Shown one piece after another: positions 18,004 through 25,751 of a stretch of 64,000 nucleotides of DNA. Under the pieces are notes generated by a model that made no database searches, was not told the origin of the DNA, and was given only the letters and a program-made list of their open reading frames with translations. The translations under genes and the position numbers were made by a program. This DNA comes from Actinacidiphila glaucinigra (GTDB taxonomy: Bacteria > Actinomycetota > Actinomycetes > Streptomycetales > Streptomycetaceae), in assembly GCF_900188405.1 (NCBI RefSeq), contig NZ_FZOF01000003.1, positions 372,001 to 436,000 on the forward strand, read 5' to 3'. The first letter of the stretch is position 1; each line of letters starts with the position of its first letter.

Positions 18004-20921
18004 TGCTGGACACCCCCGAGGCCGTGTTCGAGGCGCTCCGCGAGAACAACGAGCGCCCCTACGGAACGCCCCGCACCGTGACCGCCGAGGAACTGGTCGA
18101 GGCGGCCGAGCAGTTCGAGGAGAAGGACGTCCTCGTGACGGCGCTGCTCGAACTCATGTCGGCGTACGAGTACGCCGCCGAGCACCGCAAGTCCCCGGTC
18201 GTCTTCGCGCGGATCCTCACGCTGTGGGAGGAGGTGCCCGGCTCCTTCAGCGAGTGGGAGGCCCGCCAGGTGCTGTGGCGCCACAAGTGGGTGACGACCT
18301 CGCTGCTCCAGGTGCCGGACGTCCCGCTGGCGACGGTCGACGGGTGGGTCGGCCGGATGGGCGACCGCTACCGCGCCGCCGGTGAGGGCCTGCAGCCGGT
18401 GGCGGCGATGCGGCACCGGATCGCCGCCCACACCGGCGCGGACCGCGAGAGCGCCTGGGACCTGTGGGTCACCCGGCCCCGGGAGCGGCTCAGCGACTGC
18501 CTGGCCTGCGAGACCCGGCACCAGGGGCTGCACCACCTCGACGCGGGCGACGACGAACAGGCCCTGCGCACCTGGGAACCGGTCCTCGGCGGCGTCCAGA
18601 GCTGCGAGGAGGAGCCCTGGGTCACCCAGGCCCATGCCCTGCTGCCGCTGCTGCGCCTCGGCCGCACCGACGAGGCCCGCTCGTACCACCTGACCGGCTA
18701 CCGGCACGCCCGGGGCCGCGTCGGCATGGCCGAGGAGACCGGACTGCACGTGGAGTTCTGCGCGCTGTCCGGCAACGAGGGGCGGGCGCTGGAGATCCTC
18801 GCCGAGAACCGCGCCCTGTTCGACACCGCCGGAGCCCCGCTCTCGCTGCTCGGCTTCCTCACCGGTGTCCAGGTCCTCACCCGGCGCCTGGTCGAGCAGG
18901 GGTACGACACGACTCCCGTCGCCGGGCCGGTGGGGCGCACCTGGACGGCGCGGGAACTGCTGGACCACGTGAGCGAGCGGGGCGACGCCCTGGCCGCCGC
19001 GTTCGACCGGCGCAACGGCACCGGCGCCGTCGGCGAGCGCCGCCGGGCGCGGCTCGCCCGGCGGCCGCCGCTCGCCGAACCGCTGGCGCTCGGGCTGCGC
19101 ACCGCGGCGGTGCCGTCGCCGGAGGGCGAGCCGGTGGTGACGGCCCCGCCCGTGGCCGCCTCCGCACGGGAGGTGCCCGAGGACTTCGTGGAACTGGTCG
19201 AGAAGGCACGCGAGCTGGCCGACGCGGGCCGTCCCGGCGACGAGGAGCTGTGGCTGCGGATCGCCGAGCGCGTCGGAGCCGACGGCCATGTCCACGACGC
19301 CCGGCTGGGCCCGGAGGAGCGGCTGCGGGGCGAACTGGCAGAGCACCGCGCCTTCGCGGCCATGGAGGACGAGGACAAGGCGGCGGTCAAGGCCGCCCTC
19401 GCCGAGGCACGCGAGCTGTTCGCCCTGGCCGGCATGCCCGAGCGCGTGCTGACCGCCCGCGCGCGGCTGGCCTCGGTGGGCGTGGAGCCCGGCCCGGAGG
19501 CCGACGAGGGCCGGGCGGAGCTGGACACCGTACTGGCCGAGGCCCGCGCTCTGGCGGACGAGGGCACGGCCACAACCGAGGTCCGGCGCGCCTACTTCGT
19601 CGTGCTGCAGTGCCGTGCGTTCCTCGCGCACACCGAGGCGATGGCCGCGCTGCCCGACGTCCCGGCGGAGCTGCGCGAGCGCTTCGAGGCCGCCGTGGCC
19701 GAGGCCGTGGCGGAGTCGGAACGGCTCGGCGCCCCGGAGCGCACCGTCAACACCCGGGTGTACGCCGCGGACATCGCGGCCCGCTCCGGTGATCCGGAGC
19801 GGGCCGAGCGGGAGCTGCGGAACGTGCTGCGGGTCGTGGAGGCGGCCGCGACGCCCTGGCGCGCCACGCGCCCGCGAGGGCTGCTCGGCCAGGTGCTGCT
19901 GCAGCAGCACCGCCCCGAGGAGGCCATGGAGCAGTTCCACGGCGCGCTCGCCTCGGCCGCCGCGCACGGCGACACCGCGTTCCCGGTGGCGCGCACCCAC
20001 GCGCTGCTCGGCCACGCCGCCGACCACGCGGGCGACCCGGGCGCGGCCGTGCGCCACCTGTCCGACGGCGCGTCACGGCTGGACCGCGAGGGCGACGCGT
20101 CGGGCGCCGCAGAGTTGCGGGTGGAGCTGGCGGACGTGCTCGCCCGCGCCGACCGCCAGGCGGACGCCGTCGCCGTGCTGGAGTCGCTGGTCACGGACGA
20201 GGCCGCGGCCGGTATGGACGAACGCGCCCTGGCCCAGGCCCGGCTGCTGCTGGCGCGGGGCCTGCGGGAGCTGGAGGAGCACCGTGCGAGCGCCGAGCAG
20301 TTCCTGCTGCTGGCCGACGCCGTCGAGCCGTGGGAGGAGCAGTTCACGCACACGCTCGTCGCCTCGGAGGCCGCCGTCGCCCTGCTGGGGGCCGGCAACG
20401 AGGACGCGGCGCGCTCCGCGTACGACCGCGCCGTCGCCTCGCACGCCAAGGGGCCGAACCCGCACGCGGTCGCGGAGATGATGCGGGACTTCGCCGCGTA
20501 CGCCGTGTCGGCCGGGGGCGCCGAGGGCCTGGAGGACGCCCTGGAGCACCTGCGCCGGGCCGACGAGGTCCTGGCGGCCCTGACCGGGGACGACGAGGAC
20601 GTCGCCCGCTGGTACCAGAGCGGCGCCACGCACTACCAGCGCGGCCGGGCCTACGCGGGCGCCGAGCGCTTTCCCGAGGCGCTCGCCGAACTGGAGCTCG
20701 CGATCGCCGCCCACGAGGAGGGCGGGCCTCGCGGCGAGGCGCCGCGCGCCGAGGCCGTCCGGGTCGCGGCGCTGGTCGAGGCGAACGGCCTCGGCCGGCC
20801 GGACGCGGCCCTGTCACGGCTCCGCGCCGCCATCAACCGCTGCCGGGAGGCGGGGCTCGACCAGGCGGCCGGGATCCTTGCCCGGGTCCGCGACGAGGTG
20901 TCCTCGCGCCGCGGGGGCTGA
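18003..20921 (+). CDS. Large tetratricopeptide-repeat protein paired with the HSP90-like ATPase
   Basis: A 972-residue soluble all-helical protein. The first 300 residues form TPR-like pairs; a variable, Pro/Arg-rich linker lies near residues 345-400; the remainder (to about 960) is a long array of helix pairs such as LLGQVLLQQHRPEEAMEQFH and YQRGRAYAGAERFPEALAEL. No enzymatic motif, signal peptide or membrane segment is seen. Its ATG overlaps the stop of the HSP90-like gene, implying a fixed ratio and probably physical partnership; eukaryotic HSP90 co-chaperones also use TPR domains, though those bind a MEEVD tail that this HSP90-like protein (ending GPDAKEH) lacks. The operon ends at a hairpin. 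Confidence 0.85.
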   Translation: MLDTPEAVFEALRENNERPYGTPRTVTAEELVEAAEQFEEKDVLVTALLELMSAYEYAAEHRKSPVVFARILTLWEEVPGSFSEWEARQVLWRHKWVTTSLLQVPDVPLATVDGWVGRMGDRYRAAGEGLQPVAAMRHRIAAHTGADRESAWDLWVTRPRERLSDCLACETRHQGLHHLDAGDDEQALRTWEPVLGGVQSCEEEPWVTQAHALLPLLRLGRTDEARSYHLTGYRHARGRVGMAEETGLHVEFCALSGNEGRALEILAENRALFDTAGAPLSLLGFLTGVQVLTRRLVEQGYDTTPVAGPVGRTWTARELLDHVSERGDALAAAFDRRNGTGAVGERRRARLARRPPLAEPLALGLRTAAVPSPEGEPVVTAPPVAASAREVPEDFVELVEKARELADAGRPGDEELWLRIAERVGADGHVHDARLGPEERLRGELAEHRAFAAMEDEDKAAVKAALAEARELFALAGMPERVLTARARLASVGVEPGPEADEGRAELDTVLAEARALADEGTATTEVRRAYFVVLQCRAFLAHTEAMAALPDVPAELRERFEAAVAEAVAESERLGAPERTVNTRVYAADIAARSGDPERAERELRNVLRVVEAAATPWRATRPRGLLGQVLLQQHRPEEAMEQFHGALASAAAHGDTAFPVARTHALLGHAADHAGDPGAAVRHLSDGASRLDREGDASGAAELRVELADVLARADRQADAVAVLESLVTDEAAAGMDERALAQARLLLARGLRELEEHRASAEQFLLLADAVEPWEEQFTHTLVASEAAVALLGAGNEDAARSAYDRAVASHAKGPNPHAVAEMMRDFAAYAVSAGGAEGLEDALEHLRRADEVLAALTGDDEDVARWYQSGATHYQRGRAYAGAERFPEALAELELAIAAHEEGGPRGEAPRAEAVRVAALVEANGLGRPDAALSRLRAAINRCREAGLDQAAGILARVRDEVSSRRGG

Positions 20922-20991
20922 CCTCCACGGCGCGAGCGTGCGGGCCGCCGGGACCGCGGCCCGCGGGGCCTCGCGTGGTCGCACCGGGCAC

Positions 20992-21022
20992 GGCGCCAGG
21001 GGCTGTTGATGCCCCTGGCGCC
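20992..21022. terminator. Bidirectional terminator between the TPR gene and ridA
   Basis: GGCGCCAGGGGC (20992-21003) pairs perfectly with GCCCCTGGCGCC (21011-21022) around a 7-base loop, in the 117-base gap between convergent genes. Confidence 0.7.
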
Positions 21023-21038
21023 CGGTTCACCGGACCGG

Positions 21039-21437
21039 TCAGGACAGCACGGCGAGGCCGTCGAGTTCGACCATGGCCTCCTCGTCCCACAGGCGGGTGA
21101 TGCCGATGACCGCCATCGCCGGGTAGTCGCGGCCGGCCAGGGCGCGCCAGATGCGCCCGAGTTCGGGCGCGTGGTCGCGGTAGGCGGCGACATCGGTGGT
21201 GTGGACGGTGAGCCGGGCGAGGTCGGCGGGGGTGCCGCCGGCGGCCTGGAGGGCGGTGAGCAGGTTGATCAGCGCGTGCTCGAACTGGGCCGGAAGCGTC
21301 TCCCCGACGACCTTGCCCCCGGAGTCCAGCGCGGTCTGGCCCGCGAGGAGGACGAGGGTGTGCCCGGTGGCGGTGACCGCGTGGCTGAAGCCGGTGGGCG
21401 GGGACAGCTCGGGCGGGTTGATCCGGTTGAGGGTCAT
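21039..21437 (-). CDS. RidA/YjgF-family imine deaminase-like protein
   Basis: A 132-residue Rid-family protein; relatives hydrolyse reactive enamine/imine intermediates to ketones and ammonia. Family landmarks are GFSHAVTATGHTLVLLAGQT near the start, FEHALINLLTALQAAGGTPADLARL, and DYPAMAVIGITRLWDEEAMVEL at the C-terminus. The Arg that typically binds the carboxylate in RidA proper would lie near GITRLW. The ATG at 21437 overlaps the stop of the acyl-CoA dehydrogenase gene (ATGA), so the two are co-translated. In an aminobenzoate pathway such a protein could release ammonia from an imine intermediate; that link is inferred from the neighbours. Confidence 0.85.
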   Translation of the reverse strand: MTLNRINPPELSPPTGFSHAVTATGHTLVLLAGQTALDSGGKVVGETLPAQFEHALINLLTALQAAGGTPADLARLTVHTTDVAAYRDHAPELGRIWRALAGRDYPAMAVIGITRLWDEEAMVELDGLAVLS

Positions 21438-22540
21438 GCGAAGAGCTCCTTGGCGATGATCGACCGCTGGACTTCGGTGGCGCCTTCGTAGATACGCGGT
21501 GCGCGGACCTCGCGGTAGAGGTGCTCCAGGAGGTGGCCGCGCTCCAGCGCGCGGGCCCCGTGGATCTGGACCGCGGCGTCGACGGCGTACTGGGCGGTCT
21601 CGGTGGCGAAGAGCTTGGCCATGGCGGAGCTGCGGGCGGTCCAGGCGGCGCCGGAGTCGTAGGCCTCGGCGGCGGCGTAGACCAGCAGGCGGGCGGCCTC
21701 GGTGCGGGTGGCCATCTCGGCCAGGGAGTGGGAGACGGCCTGGAGCTCCTTCAGGGGCGCACCGAAGGCCGTGCGGGAGGCGGCGTGGGCGGTGGCCGCG
21801 TCGAGGGCGGCCTGCGCCATGCCGACGGCGAAGGCGCCGACGCTGGGCCGGAAGCGGTTGAGGGTGGTCATGGCGACCCGGAAGCCCCGGTCGACCTCGC
21901 CGATCACGTCCTGCTCCCCGACCGGTACGGCGTCGAAGCGCAACCGCCCGATGGGGTGCGGGGAGAGCATGTCGAGGTGTTCGCCGCCGAGGCCGGGGCG
22001 GTCGGCGGGGACGGCGAACGCGGTGACGCCGCGGGCCCCGGCACCGGGGGTGGTCCTGGCGAAGACCGTGTAGACGTCGGCCTCGGGGGCGTTGGAGATC
22101 CAGCACTTCTCGCCGGTGAGCCGCCATCCGCCGCCGGGCGCGGGCTCCGCGGCCAGTTCGAGGGCGGCCGCGTCGGAACCGGCGCCAGGCTCGGTGAGCG
22201 CGAAGGCCGCGACGGCCTCGCCGGAGACGACACGCGGGATCCAGCGGGCGGCCAGCTCCGGGGACTCCAGCAGGGGGTGGGCGCCCAGGCCCTGCAGGGC
22301 GAGTGCCGTCTCGGCCTCGGTGCACTCGCGGGCCAGGGACTCCCGGAGCAGGCACAGCTCCAGGGCGGTGCCGGGGAAGAGGCGTGCCAGCAGGCCGAGT
22401 TCGCCGAGGGCGGCGAGCAGCGGGCGGTTGACCCGCCCGGGTTCGCCGGCCTCCGCCAGCGGCCGCAGCCGTTCGGCGGCCCAATCACGGACCTGTGCAC
22501 ACCACTTGAGCTGTTCCGGGTCGAGCGCGAACGATGCCAC
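21434..22540 (-). CDS. Acyl-CoA dehydrogenase
   Basis: A 368-residue FAD-dependent acyl-CoA dehydrogenase. The flavin and substrate segments are VAAFALTEPGAGSDAAALEL and WISNAPEADVYTVF, followed by the C-terminal helical domain with FGAPLKELQAVSHSLAEMAT and RIYEGATEVQRSIIAKELFA. The catalytic base Glu is probably in YEGATEVQ. The start is GTG 22540, 7 bases after GGAGG; a longer frame to 22651 has no ribosome site. It is divergent from the CoA ligase gene and overlaps ridA. It may oxidise an alicyclic CoA thioester in aminobenzoate breakdown, or simply a short branched acyl-CoA. Confidence 0.9.
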   Translation of the reverse strand: MASFALDPEQLKWCAQVRDWAAERLRPLAEAGEPGRVNRPLLAALGELGLLARLFPGTALELCLLRESLARECTEAETALALQGLGAHPLLESPELAARWIPRVVSGEAVAAFALTEPGAGSDAAALELAAEPAPGGGWRLTGEKCWISNAPEADVYTVFARTTPGAGARGVTAFAVPADRPGLGGEHLDMLSPHPIGRLRFDAVPVGEQDVIGEVDRGFRVAMTTLNRFRPSVGAFAVGMAQAALDAATAHAASRTAFGAPLKELQAVSHSLAEMATRTEAARLLVYAAAEAYDSGAAWTARSSAMAKLFATETAQYAVDAAVQIHGARALERGHLLEHLYREVRAPRIYEGATEVQRSIIAKELFA

Positions 22541-22565
22541 TCGGCACCTCCCGTATCGCGTACCG

Positions 22566-22593
22566 TTGACTGCCGTCACAAACACGTTACGCT
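22566..22593 (+). promoter_or_regulatory. Promoter of the CoA ligase-paaX operon
   Basis: TTGACT (22566-22571) and TACGCT (22588-22593) are 16 bases apart and precede the ligase ATG by 42 bases. They fit the HrdB-type TTGACn/TAnnnT pattern. Confidence 0.5.
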
Positions 22594-22635
22594 GAATCCG
22601 TCCGCAACCAGGGGCCAACGAGGGGCGAACCCGCC

Positions 22636-24240
22636 ATGGACCTGCTGCCATCAGCTCACGTGGACACTTTCCCGCGGGATCACCTCCCGCCGCGTGACCA
22701 GTGGCCCGTCCTGACCCAAGACCTCCCCGAGCTGGCCTATCCGGGCCGGCTCAACTGCGGTACCGAACTCCTCGCCGCCGGACGGCCCGAGGCGCCCTGC
22801 CTGCGGATGCCGGGCGGCGAGGTCTGGTCGTACGCGGACCTGCGCGCCGCCTCCGACCGCATCGCGCACGTGCTGACCGACGACCTCGGGGTGGTGCCCG
22901 GCAACCGCGTGCTGCTGCGCGGGCCCACCACGCCCTGGCTGGTGGCGTGCTGGTTCGCCGTCATGAAGGCGGGCGCGGTCGCGGTGACCGTGCTCGCGGC
23001 GCACCGCCCGCACGAGCTGGCGACGATCTGCGAGATCGCCTCCGTCCGGCACGCGCTGTGCGACATCCGCGCGGTCGACGACCTCGCCAAGTGCGAGGCG
23101 CCCGGACTGCGCATCGCCACGTACGGCGGCGAGGCGCCGGACGACCTGCTGCGGCTCGCCGCCGGCCGGCCGGACTCCTTCGCCGCGGTGGAGACCTCGT
23201 CCGACGACGTCGCGCTGATCGCCTTCACCTCCGGCACGACCGGTCGGCCCAAGGGGTGCATGCACTTCCACCGGGACGTGCTGGCGATCGCGGACACCTT
23301 CTCCGCGCACATACTGCGGCCCACCTCCGCGGACCTGTTCGCCGGCAGCCCGCCGCTGGGCTTCACCTTCGGGCTGGGCGGCCTGGTCGTCTTCCCGCTG
23401 CGCGTGGGGGCGTCCGCGCTGCTGCTGGAGCAGGCCGGCCCCGAGCAGCTCGCCCGGGCCGTCGCGGAGCACAAGGTGACCGTGCTGTTCACCGCGCCCA
23501 CCGCCTACCGGGCCATACTCGCCTCGCACGGCTCCCGGGACCTGTCCTCGCTGCGGCGCTGCGTGTCGGCGGGCGAGAACCTGCCCGAGGCGACCTGGCA
23601 CGCCTGGTACGAGTCGACGGGTCTGCGGATCATCAACGGCATAGGGGCCACGGAGCTGCTGCACATCTTCATCTCCGCCGCCGACGACGTGATCCGCCCG
23701 GGCACCACGGGCCTGCCGGTACCGGGCTACCAGGCCCGGGTCGTCGATCCCGTGACGCTGTCCCCCCTGCCGGACGGCGAGCCGGGGCTGCTGGCGGTGC
23801 GCGGCCCCACGGGCTGCCGCTACCTGGCGGACGAACGGCAGCGCGAGTACGTGCGGGGCGGCTGGAACATCACCGGCGACACCTATGTGCGCGAGGCGGA
23901 CGGCTACTACCGCTACGTGGCACGCGCCGACGACATGATCATCTCGTCGGGGTACAACATCGCGGGCCCCGAGGTCGAGGAGGCGCTGCTGCGCCACCCG
24001 GACGTGCGGGAGGCGGCCGTCATCGGCGTACCGGACGACCAGCGCGGCCAGATCGTCCGGGCCTTCGTCGTGCTGCGGGACGGCCCGCCGCGCGACGAGC
24101 ACACGGTCGAGGCGCTGCGTTCCTTCACGCGTGAGGAGATCGCGAGCTACAAGTGCCCGCGCGAGATCGTCTTCATCGACGCCCTGCCCCGCACGCCCAC
24201 CGGGAAACTGCAGCGCTTCCGGCTGCGCGACCTACAGTGA
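22636..24240 (+). CDS. Aryl-CoA ligase, 2-aminobenzoate-CoA ligase-like
   Basis: A 534-residue ANL-superfamily enzyme that adenylates a carboxylic acid and forms its CoA thioester. Motifs: phosphate loop AFTSGTTGRPKGCMHFHRDV, GIGATELLHIF, hinge GWNITGDTYVREADGYYRYV with ARADDMIISSGYNIAGPE, and catalytic Lys in PRTPTGKLQRF. It resembles benzoate/2-aminobenzoate-CoA ligases rather than fatty acyl-CoA ligases. A GAGGGG ribosome site and a plausible promoter precede the ATG. It is 4 bases upstream of a PaaX-type regulator. With the monooxygenase-reductase fusion at 25752-28019, anthranilate is the most likely substrate, but salicylate or another benzoate is possible. Confidence 0.85.
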   Translation: MDLLPSAHVDTFPRDHLPPRDQWPVLTQDLPELAYPGRLNCGTELLAAGRPEAPCLRMPGGEVWSYADLRAASDRIAHVLTDDLGVVPGNRVLLRGPTTPWLVACWFAVMKAGAVAVTVLAAHRPHELATICEIASVRHALCDIRAVDDLAKCEAPGLRIATYGGEAPDDLLRLAAGRPDSFAAVETSSDDVALIAFTSGTTGRPKGCMHFHRDVLAIADTFSAHILRPTSADLFAGSPPLGFTFGLGGLVVFPLRVGASALLLEQAGPEQLARAVAEHKVTVLFTAPTAYRAILASHGSRDLSSLRRCVSAGENLPEATWHAWYESTGLRIINGIGATELLHIFISAADDVIRPGTTGLPVPGYQARVVDPVTLSPLPDGEPGLLAVRGPTGCRYLADERQREYVRGGWNITGDTYVREADGYYRYVARADDMIISSGYNIAGPEVEEALLRHPDVREAAVIGVPDDQRGQIVRAFVVLRDGPPRDEHTVEALRSFTREEIASYKCPREIVFIDALPRTPTGKLQRFRLRDLQ

Positions 24241-24244
24241 TCGC

Positions 24245-25069
24245 GTGACCGAGCACACCCCCAGTTCACTGATCCTGACCTTCTTCGGCGCCTACGGCCG
24301 GGCCGACGGCTGGGACGGGCGGATACCCGTCGCCGGGCTGATCCGGCTGATGGGCGCCGTCGACGTGGACCCGCAGTCGGTGCGCTCGGCGGTCTCCCGG
24401 CTCAAGCGCCGCGGCCTGCTGGAACCCGACCGGGTCGGCGGCGCCGCGGGCTACGCCCTGTCCGAGGACGCCCGGCAGCTGCTCGCCGACGGCGACCGGC
24501 GCATCTACGGTCAGCCGGCCGGCGCAACGGGCGGCCCGGACTGGGTGCTCGCGGTCTTCTCCGTCCCGGAGAGCGAGCGCCACAAGCGGCACCTGCTCCG
24601 CTCTCGCCTGGCCCGCCTGGGCTTCGGCACCGCCGCGCCGGGCGTGTGGATCGCGCCCGCCCGCCTCCACGAGGAGGCCCTGCACACCCTGCGCCGGCTC
24701 GGGCTGGACACCTACGTCGACCTCTTCGCCGGCACCCACCTCGGCTTCGAGCCGACAGCCGCGGCCGTGCGCCGCTGGTGGGACCTCGACGCCGTCGCCA
24801 AGCGCCACCACGCCTTCCTCGACTCCCACGAGCCCGTGCTGCGCGCCTGGGCCGCCCGGGAGGCGACCCCGCCGCAGGAGGCCTTCGCCGACTACCTGCG
24901 CGCCCTCGACTCCTGGCGCCGCCTCCCCTACGCCGACCCGGGCCTGCCGTCCGCCCTGCTGCCGCCCGACTGGCCCGGCGCCCGCGCGGCGGCGGTCTTC
25001 GAGGAGCTGCACACCCGGCTGCGCGACGCGGGCGCGCAGTTCGCGCGGTCCGCCGACCCCGCGGCGTGA
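24245..25069 (+). CDS. PaaX-family transcriptional regulator
   Basis: A 274-residue PaaX-type repressor; the prototype senses phenylacetyl-CoA and controls aromatic-CoA pathways. The N-terminal winged helix is visible (SVRSAVSRLKRRGLLEP, residues about 42-60), followed by the PaaX central and C-terminal domains (PGVWIAPARLHEEALHTL, WRRLPYADPGLPSALLPPDW). The GTG start at 24245 lies 4 bases after the ligase stop, so the regulator is co-transcribed with the ligase. Its ligand is probably the aryl-CoA produced by that ligase; the operator is not identified. Confidence 0.9.
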   Translation: MTEHTPSSLILTFFGAYGRADGWDGRIPVAGLIRLMGAVDVDPQSVRSAVSRLKRRGLLEPDRVGGAAGYALSEDARQLLADGDRRIYGQPAGATGGPDWVLAVFSVPESERHKRHLLRSRLARLGFGTAAPGVWIAPARLHEEALHTLRRLGLDTYVDLFAGTHLGFEPTAAAVRRWWDLDAVAKRHHAFLDSHEPVLRAWAAREATPPQEAFADYLRALDSWRRLPYADPGLPSALLPPDWPGARAAAVFEELHTRLRDAGAQFARSADPAA

Positions 25070-25151
25070 CCGGCCTCCTCGGATGATCGTTGGAAGGATG
25101 TAGGCCCATGCCACCCGGCGGGGCATAACCTGACCACGTCGGAGCGGAACC

Positions 25152-25733
25152 ATGACGGTCGAGGAGGTACGCGAGATGGCACTGCCCGCGACCGAACGCT
25201 CGGGCTCCGGCGGCGACGCCGTGCTCGCCGCCTTCCTCGACCTCACGGTGCCCGAGGGGTACCGCGCCGAGCTGATCGAGGGGGAGATCGTCGTGACCCC
25301 GCCGCCCGACGGAGACCACGAGGACGCCGTAGGCGAACTGCTCTGGCAGATCGCCAGGAAGTCCGCCGCAGAGCTGTACGGCGTGGGCACCATGGGGCTG
25401 ATCACCCCGCTCGGCCGATTCGTCCCCGACGCCTCGGTGGCTCCCCGGGGTTTCTTCCGTGGTCTCGACTCGTGGGCAGACGCGGATGGCGTCGTCATGA
25501 CCGTCGAGGTGACGTCCTCCGGCCCGGACAAGGACCGCGGCCCGAAACGGGGCGGCTACGCCGCTGCCGGCATCCCCTTCCACCTGCTGGTGGACCGCAC
25601 CGAGGGCACCGTCACTCTGTACAGCGAGCCGGACGCCGAGGACTACCGTCAGGATGTGCGGGTGCTGTTCGGCAAGGAACTCGACCTCCCCGAGCCGTTC
25701 GCGTTCGCCCTCGACACCTCCCTCTTCGCCTGA
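25152..25733 (+). CDS. Uma2-family putative restriction endonuclease
   Basis: A 193-residue protein of the Uma2/DUF820 type, predicted PD-(D/E)XK nucleases that are abundant in Streptomyces and of unclear job. Signature segments are YRAELIEGEIVVTPPPDGDH, RFVPDASVAP (catalytic Asp), VEVTSSGPDKDRGPKRGGYA (acid and Lys) and GIPFHLLVDR. The first ATG (25152) has a modest GGAGCGG site; a second in-frame ATG at 25176 follows a strong GAGGAGG and is an alternative. It sits alone between paaX and the convergent monooxygenase gene, with no methylase or partner gene nearby. Confidence 0.88.
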   Translation: MTVEEVREMALPATERSGSGGDAVLAAFLDLTVPEGYRAELIEGEIVVTPPPDGDHEDAVGELLWQIARKSAAELYGVGTMGLITPLGRFVPDASVAPRGFFRGLDSWADADGVVMTVEVTSSGPDKDRGPKRGGYAAAGIPFHLLVDRTEGTVTLYSEPDAEDYRQDVRVLFGKELDLPEPFAFALDTSLFA

Positions 25734-25751
25734 CCCGCGGCCGGCCGCCCC

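Noticed and set aside
16578..20921. A single 1447-codon plus-strand frame
   Set aside because: Its first 475 codons are an Arg/Pro-rich shadow of the HSP90-like gene; the real TPR gene starts at 18003 with coupled TGATG.
15083..20921. Calling the HSP90-TPR operon a defence system
   Set aside because: There is no effector domain or neighbouring defence gene; only a hypothesis is justified.
25152..25733. Restriction-modification locus
   Set aside because: The Uma2-type gene has no methylase or specificity partner nearby.
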